In this document: positions 8,449 through 16,880 of the stretch, piece by piece
How positions within the stretch are numbered: the stretch's first letter is position 1
How the letters are laid out: every line of letters begins with the position of its first letter
Assembly: GCA_002335425.1 (NCBI GenBank)
Contig: DDCB01000044.1
Span: 1-64,000 of the forward strand
Length of the DNA stretch: 64,000 nt
From: Chthonomonas sp. UBA2017
GTDB taxonomy: Bacteria > Armatimonadota > Fimbriimonadia > Fimbriimonadales > Fimbriimonadaceae
Reading direction: 5' to 3'
Translations under genes and position numbers: made by a program
Notes under the pieces: model-generated
What the model was told of the DNA's origin: nothing
Databases searched by the model: none
The model's input: only the letters and a program-made list of their open reading frames with translations

Positions 8449-9066
8449 TCAGGATGAATGCAAGAATTCCCAGTATTCCTGAACCCAATGACGAGCTTGG
8501 TCCAGAGTTTCTTGCGACGGATCGATCCGGCATCCCCGCCAGTTGGCTGGGAGGTTTGCGGTGAGGTTGGTGGGCGTGTCGTCCAAAAACAGAATTGGGC
8601 CGGGACCTGCCGCCGCCGAAAACGCTTCGTACGCAGCCAAAGACGGTTTGTTGTGGCCGATCAAAAAGCTGGCCACGCGCGGTTCGAGCATCTGAACGGC
8701 CTGATAGTCAGGATGAGTCAGCATCGTTCGCCAATGCGCTTCGTTCGTGTTGCTCAGGCAACCCGTTCTCACCCCGCGCGAGTTGAGTTCGCTTAAATAT
8801 TCGGCCCAGCCCGAGTAGCAGCTATTCAGGATCGCCGCATGAAGCCTCGGGGCATCTTCAGATGGAATCTGCAGCGACTCGCTGAGGCGCTGGTAGTACT
8901 CCGTCTCTTGGATCTCTCCAGCTTGGTATGCCGCCAGGACGAGATCGGGGCCGACCAGTCGGTCTCGAAACTCCTCCGGCAGTCGAAGTCCGGCGGCATC
9001 CGCGCAAGAGCCCCAAGTGGACCGGACTCGCACCACGACCCCGCCCAAGTCGAGGCAGAGAATCAA
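8449..9066 (-). CDS. HAD-superfamily hydrolase
   Basis: HAD hydrolase of 205 residues. Motif I is seen as LDLGGVVV (the usual second Asp is Gly), motif II as CLSNTNE, the motif III Lys in IGHNKP, and motif IV as LFLDDTPTN. The chosen start is TTG at 9066, which forms a TTGA overlap with the stop of the metallophosphoesterase gene and has GGAG 5 bases upstream; a longer frame to 9231 is open but would lie entirely within that gene. The GG-for-xD change in motif I is also seen in epoxide-hydrolase-N/YihX-like and Arabidopsis-type HADs, so phosphatase activity is not certain. Confidence 0.75.
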   Translation of the reverse strand: MILCLDLGGVVVRVRSTWGSCADAAGLRLPEEFRDRLVGPDLVLAAYQAGEIQETEYYQRLSESLQIPSEDAPRLHAAILNSCYSGWAEYLSELNSRGVRTGCLSNTNEAHWRTMLTHPDYQAVQMLEPRVASFLIGHNKPSLAAYEAFSAAAGPGPILFLDDTPTNLTANLPANWRGCRIDPSQETLDQARHWVQEYWEFLHSS

Positions 9067-9875
9067 GCCGACTCCAGGGTCAAGAGGACGACTTCGGGGG
9101 GGCAGTTCAGCCGCGAAGGGGGGCCGGTCGTGCCGACTCCGCTCGTGACGTAAAGCGGAGTCGGCTCCAAGTCGAAAAATCCCCGCAGATATTTGCGACC
9201 ATTTCGGACTCGAATCGGGGGCCACCCCCAAGGGGTTAAGAACTGTCCGCCATGGCTATGGCCGCTCAACATCAGGGAGGCGCGGCCCGGTAAGTGGTCG
9301 ACCATATCGGGTTCGTGCCAGATCACGATTTTCGCCCCCCCCTCATCGGCGAGCGCAAAGGTCTGGTGAGGCATCGCCTCACCCCCATTTTGGGAGTCGA
9401 TGCCTAGCCACTGAATTCCGTCCTGCCGGACGACCTCGTTTCGCAGGAGGCGAATCCCGACCTCGCGGCCCATCTCGATGAGTATTTCGGGGTCGCCGCC
9501 GTAATAGTCGTGATTGCCCGGGACGGCGAGCACTCGACCCGCCAGAGGCTCGAACAGGCTGAGCCCGGCATCAATCAGCTCGACGGAGTCTTCTTTCCAA
9601 CGCCCGACGAAGTCACCAGCGATGACCGTCATATTCGGATTTTCTGCTGAAAGGACCGAGCCTGCGCGAATGGCGTGTTCGACAGTCCAAAAGTCGCGGA
9701 GGTGGAAGTCGGCGACGAGCCCAATCCGATAACCACTCAAATCCGGGGGCCAATCGGGCAGCTTGAGCGTGACCCTTCGCAGGACGAGCCGATTGGCCTC
9801 GACGAGCGATCCGTAGAGCAAGATGCCCGCACTGGCGATCCCGATGCCGGTGAGAAGATGTCGAAGGTTCACCAA
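9063..9875 (-). CDS. membrane-anchored metallophosphoesterase, YkuE-like
   Basis: This 270-residue protein has one N-terminal membrane segment (about residues 8-24) and a calcineurin-like phosphoesterase fold. Metal-site motifs run in order: VADFH, AGDFVGRW, PGNHDYY, IWHEPD and SGHSHGGQ. Bacterial relatives include YkuE and the LpxG/LpxH-type UDP-diacylglucosamine hydrolases. Lipid A genes lie 2 kb away, so a lipid-related substrate is possible but only inferred. The start is TTG at 9875, or GTG at 9872. It is translationally coupled to the HAD gene (TTGA). Confidence 0.75.
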   Translation of the reverse strand: MVNLRHLLTGIGIASAGILLYGSLVEANRLVLRRVTLKLPDWPPDLSGYRIGLVADFHLRDFWTVEHAIRAGSVLSAENPNMTVIAGDFVGRWKEDSVELIDAGLSLFEPLAGRVLAVPGNHDYYGGDPEILIEMGREVGIRLLRNEVVRQDGIQWLGIDSQNGGEAMPHQTFALADEGGAKIVIWHEPDMVDHLPGRASLMLSGHSHGGQFLTPWGWPPIRVRNGRKYLRGFFDLEPTPLYVTSGVGTTGPPSRLNCPPEVVLLTLESA

Positions 9876-9905
9876 GCTCTATTGTGACGCCCGGAAGTCA
9901 AAAAA

Positions 9906-9936
9906 TGAGCCCTTCGCTCCCGGAGCGAAGGGCTCA
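9906..9936 (-). terminator. perfect inverted-repeat terminator
   Basis: A 31-base perfect palindrome with one central C (arms tgagcccttcgctcc/ggagcgaagggctca) is followed on the minus strand by TTTTTGAC. It ends the pilin/lipoprotein transcript that stops at 9961. Confidence 0.75.
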
Positions 9937-9960
9937 TTCATCGGGCTTGCGGCCCAGGGC

Positions 9961-10179
9961 TTACTGAGAGTCGCCCTTGCCGCCCTTGAGGAACTCGGCT
10001 TCTTTGCGCTTGTGCTCTTCCCACTCAGCGCCCTTGCCAGCCTTCTTCATAGCCTCTTCCATGTTGTCGCGGCTAAACTCCTGCTTTTGCTTCTCATAGG
10101 TCGCCTCATCGACGTCCTTTGAGCAACCTCCGAGGAGAAGCAGGGCGCCCAATCCGAAAATCGCCGCCAGGGTCTTCAT
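9961..10179 (-). CDS. small lipoprotein
   Basis: A 72-residue protein with a lipoprotein signal ending in LLGGC (Cys19). The mature part is only about 53 residues, highly charged and helical (Lys/Glu-rich). The ATG at 10179 follows the pilin stop codon with one base between them (TAAGATG), so translation is probably coupled. An earlier in-frame start at 10251 would lie within the pilin gene and lack the signal. The function is unknown; the coupling suggests a link to the pilin-like protein. Confidence 0.7.
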   Translation of the reverse strand: MKTLAAIFGLGALLLLGGCSKDVDEATYEKQKQEFSRDNMEEAMKKAGKGAEWEEHKRKEAEFLKGGKGDSQ

Positions 10180-10180
10180 C

Positions 10181-11149
10181 TTAGTTGGTCCCCAGGCCCC
10201 AGAATGGGTAGTCGATCGAGACGTTCGGTTGAACAAAGCCGAAGTTGCCACTGGTCACGAAGGAGCAGTCGTCGCCAAAGGTCCAACCCGCGGTCGGGCT
10301 TGCGCCACTCACGCCGAGATACTCTTGCTTGGTGGGGGTCAGAGCGAGGAATCGTCCTGCCGGCAGATGCTTCGCACTGCCGTCGGTGTAGCCCACGGTG
10401 ATGCCTCCGGACGGAATCTTCGTACCATCGGGAACGGTGCCTCGCGATCGAGTGACGCAGTCGGCGATCGTGCCGTCCATCAGCTTCCATCGCCAGAATT
10501 CGCGGATGGCGGCCGGATAGGCGGTTTCGGAGGTTTCGCCGGGATCAACGGTTCCAGCGGCCAGGGCCGCAGTGCCCGCGAACGGGAACTCCATCATGAT
10601 GGCGGTCTCGCTCGGGCGAGGGATAAAGACGGTTTTGCCGCCGAGCCAGCTGTCTCGGAAGGCCCGCAGGTGAGTGGCCGGTCGGTTATAGGTGTCGAGC
10701 GAACCGGTGATGGCGGTGTTCAGAGCGAAGCCACCCACGATTTGGCCGTTCGTGCTCCATTGGGTGCGGTCCTTTCGCCGCATCGGGTGCTCGAAAAGCT
10801 CCACACTCTTGATATAGGGTCGAACCCACTTTTGCCAGGAGAAGTGGTTCATTCGGTAGTAGAAGGCACCGGAGGTACAACCAGCTCCCGTCGGATTGAA
10901 CGGGTTGGAGTTCAAGGCCCCGTTGAGCGAGGACTGATTCACGCAGTCGTCATTTCGCGGGTAGGTGTCTTCGTAGTCGGTCGTGTACATGATCAGACCG
11001 GCCGAAAGTTGCTTTTGGTTGCTGACCGCGGCTGTCGTCTTTGCCTGGTTCTTCGCCCGGGCAAAAACAGGGAACAGGATCGCGGCCAAAATCGCGATGA
11101 TCGCGATGACGACCAAGAGCTCGATGAGGGTGAAGGCTCTTTTTTTCAT
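10181..11149 (-). CDS. large prepilin-like protein (H-X9-DG type)
   Basis: The first residues, MKKRAFTLIELLVVIAII, form a class III/type IV prepilin leader and hydrophobic helix, with a prepilin peptidase site before Phe6 and Glu at +5. The 322-residue size, the Asn/Gly-rich body, the Cys pairs and the C-terminal 'GITVGYTDGSAKHLP' resemble the oversized pseudopilins (DUF1559-like) abundant in Planctomycetes and Armatimonadota. It probably sits in the inner membrane or in a pseudopilus. Coupled to the downstream lipoprotein. A second paralogue is at 28422-29294. Confidence 0.75.
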   Translation of the reverse strand: MKKRAFTLIELLVVIAIIAILAAILFPVFARAKNQAKTTAAVSNQKQLSAGLIMYTTDYEDTYPRNDDCVNQSSLNGALNSNPFNPTGAGCTSGAFYYRMNHFSWQKWVRPYIKSVELFEHPMRRKDRTQWSTNGQIVGGFALNTAITGSLDTYNRPATHLRAFRDSWLGGKTVFIPRPSETAIMMEFPFAGTAALAAGTVDPGETSETAYPAAIREFWRWKLMDGTIADCVTRSRGTVPDGTKIPSGGITVGYTDGSAKHLPAGRFLALTPTKQEYLGVSGASPTAGWTFGDDCSFVTSGNFGFVQPNVSIDYPFWGLGTN

Positions 11150-11298
11150 GGCTGTTGGGTTCTCTTTGGGCGGCCCTACCCCCTCTCGGGGACGAGCTCT
11201 GATCTATTATGACTGGCCTAGATTAGGGCTTTGTTAAGATGATGCGGGAAATTCTGAAAGATAAAGTTGTCTTTTGTACGAGGTTTCTCGAAAAATTG

Positions 11299-12042
11299 TT
11301 AAGATTGGCTCTGGCGGAGGTGATCCAGGGCCGAAAGCCATCTTTGCCACCGGTTGCTCCGTTTGATTTTTTGGCGCAAGACGTCCGGGGCGTTCGGGAT
11401 CGAGAAATCCCGGTGAGTCTGCCAGCGAAGCCGTTCGGTCTTTTGGAGCTGACCGCCGCGGAACTGAATTCGGTGCCAGATCTCGACCGCCACGAGGATG
11501 CTCCAAATGGTTTGGCTCGGATAGCCACGGGCCCGCTCGATTTTCCAGACTTGCTCGTCTAGGGTGAGCTCAAGAATCTCTTGGCCAGCGGGATCGGAGA
11601 ACCGGTTCAGCTTCTGAAATCGCGTGAGATAGGAGTGGTAGAGCGGGAATTCGACGACTTGGGATGCCCCCGCCCCATGGAGAGCGCAGTTGGTGGCGTC
11701 GTGGTCGAGGTGTCCGTGCTCAAAGGCTCCTGTCGCCACGCGATCCGGCTGGATTCGGTCGAGCACATCGCGGAAATATAGGACGAGCTGGGGCATCTCT
11801 TCGGGGCATTGGCCGTCCTTGGCTTTGGCAAAAAAGAGCCGATCTGGCGGGACTTGGACGGCCTCGGCAAAAGCGCGGGCCTCGGCTTCTCGCCGGGGGG
11901 TGCTGTGGGTCCAGCTGAGAAAGACTGGATTACCTTGGAGCGCGAGTCGCCGCACCCAGGCCGCGATCGCGAGCTCGTCGTCGGGATGGGTGAATGCAAA
12001 GAGCCACGACTTTTTGGGGTCTGGGTCGAAGCAGCGGCTCAT
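11299..12042 (-). CDS. PIG-L family deacetylase
   Basis: The 247-residue protein has the PIG-L zinc motif AFTHPDDE near residue 20 and the second His motif 'GHLDHDAT' near residue 112. PIG-L/LmbE enzymes remove N-acetyl groups from N-acetylglucosamine-type sugars, so it may deacetylate an LPS or surface-glycan sugar. It is the last gene of the lipid A/LPS operon, its ATG overlapping the upstream GT9 stop by four bases (ATGA). Confidence 0.8.
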   Translation of the reverse strand: MSRCFDPDPKKSWLFAFTHPDDELAIAAWVRRLALQGNPVFLSWTHSTPRREAEARAFAEAVQVPPDRLFFAKAKDGQCPEEMPQLVLYFRDVLDRIQPDRVATGAFEHGHLDHDATNCALHGAGASQVVEFPLYHSYLTRFQKLNRFSDPAGQEILELTLDEQVWKIERARGYPSQTIWSILVAVEIWHRIQFRGGQLQKTERLRWQTHRDFSIPNAPDVLRQKIKRSNRWQRWLSALDHLRQSQS

Positions 12043-12980
12043 CCCAGGACCTCAGAGAGAGTCTCCCAAACCGGCTCTGGAGCGATTTTTGCCAGGCTTT
12101 CGGGGTGGAAATGGCATCGGTCTCGCTGGCCGTAGGGGCAGGTCCGCTCGGGCCGGTTATTGCTGTAGAGGCCGACCGCGGGGACGCCGAGAGCGGCCGC
12201 GATGTGGGTGCTGCCGGTGTCGCCGCCCACATGCGCGCGAGCCAAAGAGATCACCGCAATGAGTTCGCGGATCGAAGTCTCCCCGATCAAGGAAATCGCT
12301 TTCGAGGCTCCGGCTTGAACGACAGACTCAAAAGCATCTCGATCTTCCTGAGCTTTGGAGCCGATGAACACCGCCGCGATGCCACGCTCGGCGAGTCTTT
12401 GGGCCAGAAATGCGAAAGATTCTGGAGGCCAACGCTTGATCGCCCATGCTGCCCCGGCATTGAGCACAACGAATTCACCCAGCGGGTCCAAACGAGATCT
12501 CCATTTCGATAAGTCGTCGGGATCGGGATGGAGATCGAATTGGGCTCGTTGAACTTCGGCCCCGAGGGCCCGGGCAACGTCGACGTACTGATCAACGACG
12601 TGCAGTGAGGTCGGATCGGGAAGCACTTTGGGGATGAAGAGCCCCGCCCCTTCGCGTTGCCAGTGATAGCTGAGCTTCGTGGAGGCCGACACCCGGGCCA
12701 CGACAGACGCCGACTTCAAGAGGCCCTGGAGATCGAGGGCGGCCTCAAAAGGGCCGGGCAGGATCTCTCGAACTTGCCGGAGGAACTGCAACGAAATTTT
12801 GGGTTTGATTTCGACGACATGGTCCACGGCGGAGCAGCACCGGACCGGAGCCGAAAATCGAGGATCGACCGCCCAGGTCACTTCGACGTCTGGTCCGAGA
12901 GTCTTGAGCGCGGAAGCCACCGGAAGGGTGCAAACGACATCCCCCATCGATGAGAGTCGGCAGATCAGGAACTTACGCAT
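12039..12980 (-). CDS. GT9 heptosyltransferase-family glycosyltransferase
   Basis: The 313-residue product starts MRKFLICRLSSMGDVVCTLP, the typical GT9 (WaaC/WaaF) beginning. The C-terminal nucleotide-sugar block has 'HVGGDTGSTHIAAALGVPAVGLY'. Such enzymes add heptose or a related sugar to the LPS inner core from an ADP-sugar on the cytoplasmic face. The ATG at 12980 overlaps the previous GT9 stop by 8 bases; upstream in-frame codons to 13118 lie within that gene and are not protein-like. It differs clearly from its neighbour, so the two probably act in sequence. Confidence 0.8.
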   Translation of the reverse strand: MRKFLICRLSSMGDVVCTLPVASALKTLGPDVEVTWAVDPRFSAPVRCCSAVDHVVEIKPKISLQFLRQVREILPGPFEAALDLQGLLKSASVVARVSASTKLSYHWQREGAGLFIPKVLPDPTSLHVVDQYVDVARALGAEVQRAQFDLHPDPDDLSKWRSRLDPLGEFVVLNAGAAWAIKRWPPESFAFLAQRLAERGIAAVFIGSKAQEDRDAFESVVQAGASKAISLIGETSIRELIAVISLARAHVGGDTGSTHIAAALGVPAVGLYSNNRPERTCPYGQRDRCHFHPESLAKIAPEPVWETLSEVLG

Positions 12981-13917
12981 CGGTCCTCGCCAGGGACCAC
13001 CACGTCTGAGCGGCCTCAAGAATGTCGGTGACCGAAGTCTCCCCGGGGGTGTTGCCGCCGCGCAGGACGGTCCCTCGGGCCGTCCAAGGTCGGAAACGGG
13101 CGGGATCGGTGCGCCCAAAGATGCTGACGACGGGGACGTTCAGGGCGGCAGCGATATGTCCGCTTCCGGTGTCGCCCGCGAGGTGGACGGCGCTCGCCTT
13201 GATGACGGCCATGGACTCTAGGAGCGACCATTGCCCAACCCCGTTGACGATGCCCGGGCCGTCCAGCGGCGGATCTTGGGGGCCACCCAGGGCGACCACG
13301 GGGATGCCTCGGTGGACGAGGTCTGCCGCCACGGCCTCCCAATGTTCGACGGGCACTCGTTTGTCGAGTTCACCGGCCCCGGTTTGGATTGAGACGAAGG
13401 GCGCCGAAATGGGAGTAGGGAGCGCGGGCAAGGGCGGCATGATGGGGAATTCCGGCACCGGCCCGAATCCGGCGGCTTGCAGCATTCGGCCGTAGAGTTC
13501 GATCTCGTGTTCGCCGGGTTGAAGCGACGGGTTCAGGACCGGGTTCAAGCGTCGAGCCAGGGCATCGGTGGCCCGGGCGCTCAGTCGCCGGGATGCCCCG
13601 CAAAGGCGAGTTGCGAGGGCGGTCTTTGAATGACCCTGAAAGTCGAGGGCAAGGTCAAACTTGTACCGGCGAAGGCCCAAGTAGGTCCGGATCTGTTCAC
13701 CGAAGACTCGGGGATCACCTCTCCGTTTTTTCCACCTTTCACGCGGAAAAATGCAGAGATCGTTCACTAAGGACGTCGTGTCGATGACAGGAACACATCG
13801 CGACTCCACCGCCCAGGCAAGGGTCGCTTCGGGATGTTGGTGGCGAAGGGCGGAGGCGGCCCAAGCCGTCATCACGCAGTCCCCGATGGCGCTGAAGCGC
13901 ACGAGCAGGACCCTCAC
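12973..13917 (-). CDS. GT9 heptosyltransferase-family glycosyltransferase
   Basis: Its 314 residues begin (M)RVLLVRFSAIGDCVMT and contain 'HLAGDTGSGHIAAALNVPVVSI', the GT9 donor-binding block. The start is GTG at 13917, which overlaps the acyltransferase TGA (GTGA) and has AGGGG 5 bases upstream; the open frame to 14118 is within the acyltransferase gene. It probably makes the first core-sugar transfer onto lipid A, given its place between the lipid A genes and the second GT9. The exact sugar cannot be read from the sequence. Confidence 0.8.
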   Translation of the reverse strand: MRVLLVRFSAIGDCVMTAWAASALRHQHPEATLAWAVESRCVPVIDTTSLVNDLCIFPRERWKKRRGDPRVFGEQIRTYLGLRRYKFDLALDFQGHSKTALATRLCGASRRLSARATDALARRLNPVLNPSLQPGEHEIELYGRMLQAAGFGPVPEFPIMPPLPALPTPISAPFVSIQTGAGELDKRVPVEHWEAVAADLVHRGIPVVALGGPQDPPLDGPGIVNGVGQWSLLESMAVIKASAVHLAGDTGSGHIAAALNVPVVSIFGRTDPARFRPWTARGTVLRGGNTPGETSVTDILEAAQTWWSLARTDA

Positions 13918-14807
13918 ATCAGCCCCTTTTGGCGAGCGAATTTCCACCGGTCGTGGAACCAAAGCCACTGCTCTGGGTGGGCGGAAATAACGGCCTCCAG
14001 CGAGTGGTGAATGGCCCGCATCATCCCCTCGCCCTTGATCTCGGTCCGCTCCGCCTCTAGGGCGGGCTCGAACCACATTTGATAGTTTCCTGGGGAAACA
14101 TAGACACACCAGCAGCACACGACCGGGGCCCCCGTCCGCTCGTGAAGTACGCCTGGGCCCATGACGGTGCCGGCAGGGTGACCAAAAAAGGGAATGATCT
14201 GCTCTTGAGAGTTTTGATCCGGCAAGATTCCGATGAGCTCGTTCGCCTTGAGCCTTTCCAAAATGGTCCGAGTGGAATTCCCTCGGGGGACGACGCGTGT
14301 CCCTGGCTTTTCGCGGAGGGAATTGACGAGGGAATTGAGTCCGGAGTCGTTGGCGTCGCGCGCAATGACGCTTAAGGGATATCCACGCGAACTGAGCCAG
14401 GCACTGAGTCGTTCCCAGTTTCCGAAGTGGCCGGTGATTAAGAGCACGCCGCGACCTTGGGCCAGCGCCGCCTCCAAGTGCTCAACTCCGTTGACACTCA
14501 TGGAGTCTTCGAACTCCTTTTCGGACCGGGACCAGCTCCGCAAAAAGTCGGCGGTTGTTCGGCCGAAGTGTTCGAACGTGCTTTCGGCGATCAAGAGCCT
14601 TTCTGCGTCGGGCCTGTCCGGAAAAGCGAGCTTCAAGTTCGCAAGGGCTCGTTCGCGATGCTTTCGGCTTAGCTTGAAAAATCGACGACCCCACCGGGCC
14701 CCGATCCGCTCGGCTTGAATCTGAGATTTTCGACCCATCACCCGGAGCGCCCAGCGAAAGGCCGCCGCTCCGAGCTTCCCTTCAATCTGTTTTCGCTTCG
14801 ATTTCAT
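13914..14807 (-). CDS. LpxL/HtrB-family lipid A acyltransferase
   Basis: A 297-residue lysophospholipid-acyltransferase fold protein. The catalytic H-x4-E is HFGNWE at residues 127-132, and further family blocks appear as 'GILPDQNSQEQIIPFFG' and 'GAPVVCCW'. It should add a secondary acyl chain to the lipid A precursor at the inner membrane. It overlaps lpxK by 26 bases and is followed by two core glycosyltransferases, which supports the lipid A role. Confidence 0.8.
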   Translation of the reverse strand: MKSKRKQIEGKLGAAAFRWALRVMGRKSQIQAERIGARWGRRFFKLSRKHRERALANLKLAFPDRPDAERLLIAESTFEHFGRTTADFLRSWSRSEKEFEDSMSVNGVEHLEAALAQGRGVLLITGHFGNWERLSAWLSSRGYPLSVIARDANDSGLNSLVNSLREKPGTRVVPRGNSTRTILERLKANELIGILPDQNSQEQIIPFFGHPAGTVMGPGVLHERTGAPVVCCWCVYVSPGNYQMWFEPALEAERTEIKGEGMMRAIHHSLEAVISAHPEQWLWFHDRWKFARQKGLM

Positions 14808-15783
14808 GGATTTTTGCGAGCAGCCATCGGGTGAACTCAGGCTCAGGTTTGAGCCGAACTTCGTAGTCCACGATCCAAAGGGTGAGTGGGGCGAGGTCGG
14901 TCCTTTCGCGCAACTTCATCCAGTCTTTGGCGGTGACGAGGATCGGTTTTTGTGGGTCGAATGATGCCCAGAGGTTACCAGCCGTCAGCGGATCGTGGTC
15001 CGGACGGTGAACTTCGTGGATGAGTTCGTAGCCCGCGTCGATGAAGGACTGGCGAAGCCGAGCCGGGCTCCCGATTGCACTCAGCAGCTGGATCGGCTGA
15101 GTCGCCGGGCGATCGCACGGACGACCTTCGGCGTCGCGAAAGACCGGGCCTTGGCGGACCAGATCCCACGTTCCAGGGATGACGGCGTCGGCCTTCCTTC
15201 GGCCGGCACTTCGCGGTTGCCGGTAAGGACCGGCGGGCAAGCAGAGCGGGTTCGGGGCCGGGTCTGGATCGAGGATCAAGGCAAGGTGCTTTTTGAGCGG
15301 CAAGTGCTGGAATCCGTCGTCGAGGAGGAGGATTGCGTTGGGGAACCGCTCGGCGCAGATTTCGGCGGCTCGCACTCGATTTCTCCCGATGATGAGGGGA
15401 AGATCGGGCATGAGCCATCGGTAGTAGGCGGGTTCGTCGCCCCAGCGGCTGGCGATCAACGGGCCCGCAGGCGCACACTGGGCCTCTTCGGACGCGGGGC
15501 TGCCGTATCCACTCGCCGAGAGGACGACTTCATGTCCCGAACGCCTGAAGAGCTGGGCCAGGTATGCGGTAAGCGGAGTTTTTCCCGTCCCCCCGACGGT
15601 GAGATTTCCCACGACGAGCACAGGTCGATGGGGTTCTTTGGGCTTTTTCAGACCCAGGCGATACATGGACTCGTAGGCCCACCATCCCCCGGCGTAGAGG
15701 AGGGACAGCGGCGCAAGCAAGACGGATGCCAGTCCGGCGGGCTGATCCAGGTGGCGGAATGGTCCCCGGGAGTCGTTTGGCAT
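14782..15783 (-). CDS. lpxK: tetraacyldisaccharide 4'-kinase
   Basis: A lipid A 4'-kinase of 333 residues. One membrane-associated N-terminal helix (about 18-35) precedes the P-loop GGTGKTP at residues 64-70. Other LpxK blocks are 'SASGYGS', 'LLLDDGFQHLPLKKHLALI' and 'LVTAKDWMKL'. LpxK phosphorylates the 4' position of the lipid A disaccharide and marks the organism as an LPS-bearing diderm. It heads the five-gene lipid A/core operon. Confidence 0.92.
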   Translation of the reverse strand: MPNDSRGPFRHLDQPAGLASVLLAPLSLLYAGGWWAYESMYRLGLKKPKEPHRPVLVVGNLTVGGTGKTPLTAYLAQLFRRSGHEVVLSASGYGSPASEEAQCAPAGPLIASRWGDEPAYYRWLMPDLPLIIGRNRVRAAEICAERFPNAILLLDDGFQHLPLKKHLALILDPDPAPNPLCLPAGPYRQPRSAGRRKADAVIPGTWDLVRQGPVFRDAEGRPCDRPATQPIQLLSAIGSPARLRQSFIDAGYELIHEVHRPDHDPLTAGNLWASFDPQKPILVTAKDWMKLRERTDLAPLTLWIVDYEVRLKPEPEFTRWLLAKIHEIEAKTD

Positions 15784-15807
15784 CGTCTCTCAGGTCTTGG
15801 TCCGGGT

Positions 15808-15845
15808 TCCCGATGGGCGATCTCGAAAGGGGACGCCCATCGGGA
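15808..15845 (-). terminator. long-loop inverted repeat after IDH gene
   Basis: The arms 15808-15819 and 15834-15845 (tcccgatgggcg/cgcccatcggga) pair over 12 bp with a 14-base loop. It sits 9 bases past the isocitrate dehydrogenase stop and 24 bases before the lpxK start. There is no T-tract, so this may be a pause or mRNA-stabilising hairpin rather than a full terminator. Confidence 0.45.
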
Positions 15846-15853
15846 GAAAGGTC

Positions 15854-16855
15854 TTAGCCTTTGAGCTCGGCGCAGACAGCGTCGGCAAAGTCCGTGGTCG
15901 AGGTCGAGCCTCCGATGTCGTAGGTCTTGATGCCTCGGCCCATGACGGCCTCGGTGGCACCCTCAATGTCCTTTCGGGCTTGGTTTTCGCCCAGGTGATC
16001 CAGCATGAGTGTGGCCGAGAAAAGCAGGGCGACTGGGTTGACCTTGTTCAGTCCCGCATACTTAGGAGCCGATCCGTGAACTGCCTCGAAGACGGCGCAT
16101 TTGGCACCATAGTTGGCGCCGGGTGCGACGCCAAGTCCACCCATCATTCCGGCGGCAAGATCGCTGACAATGTCTCCATAAAGGTTGGGCAAAACCAACA
16201 CATCGTAGGACTTCCATCGGGTCACGAGTTGCATGCATTGATTGTCCACGATGTTGTCGCCAAACTCGATGTCGGGATAGTCTTGAGCGACCTTCTGGCA
16301 CGTGCGCAAGAAGAGACCATCGGCGATCTTCATGATGTTCGCTTTGTGAACGGCGGTGACCTTTTTGCGACCGTGCTTTCGTGCATATTCGAAAGCCGCT
16401 CGTGCAATTCGTTCGGTGCCAAATTCGCTGATCAGCTTAATCGATTGGGCCACAGTCGGCGTGACCATGTATTCAATTTGTGCGTACAGATCTTCGGTGT
16501 TTTCTCGGAAAAGGACCATGTCCAAATCTTTGAACGGAGTTTCGACTCCAGGCAGACTTCGAACGGGTCGAACGCAGGCATAAAGATCTAACTTTTTGCG
16601 CAACGTGACGTTCGGACTGACGCTGCCTTTGCCGATTGGGGTGGTCATGGGTCCTTTGAGACCGATGCCGATTTCCTTGATTTTTGCAATTGTTTCTTCG
16701 GGAACAATCGGCTTGCCAGCTTCGACGCATTTGAGACCGGCTTCGACCTCGATCCATTCGATGTCGACCTGGGCAGTCGAGATAATCTTCTCAACAGCAG
16801 CGACGAGTTCGGGGCCCGTTCCATCGCCGCGAATCAAACAAACTTTGTGAGCCAT
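15854..16855 (-). CDS. isocitrate dehydrogenase, catalytic core
   Basis: This 333-residue enzyme of the isocitrate/isopropylmalate dehydrogenase family oxidises isocitrate to 2-oxoglutarate in the TCA cycle. Seen are GDGTGPE at 10-16, the substrate loop SPNVTLRKKLDLYACVRPVR, the RENTEDLYA block diagnostic for isocitrate over isopropylmalate, the catalytic Lys/Asp motifs VHKANIMK and NLYGDIVSDLAAG, and the adenine site 'GGSTSTTDFADAV'. The core ends there. Thermus- and Rickettsia-type enzymes continue into a C-terminal domain, and here a small gene 25 bases upstream appears to encode that domain separately. NAD use is more likely than NADP but not certain. Confidence 0.87.
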   Translation of the reverse strand: MAHKVCLIRGDGTGPELVAAVEKIISTAQVDIEWIEVEAGLKCVEAGKPIVPEETIAKIKEIGIGLKGPMTTPIGKGSVSPNVTLRKKLDLYACVRPVRSLPGVETPFKDLDMVLFRENTEDLYAQIEYMVTPTVAQSIKLISEFGTERIARAAFEYARKHGRKKVTAVHKANIMKIADGLFLRTCQKVAQDYPDIEFGDNIVDNQCMQLVTRWKSYDVLVLPNLYGDIVSDLAAGMMGGLGVAPGANYGAKCAVFEAVHGSAPKYAGLNKVNPVALLFSATLMLDHLGENQARKDIEGATEAVMGRGIKTYDIGGSTSTTDFADAVCAELKG

Positions 16856-16880
16856 AATATCCTCTTCCTAAATCCTATCC

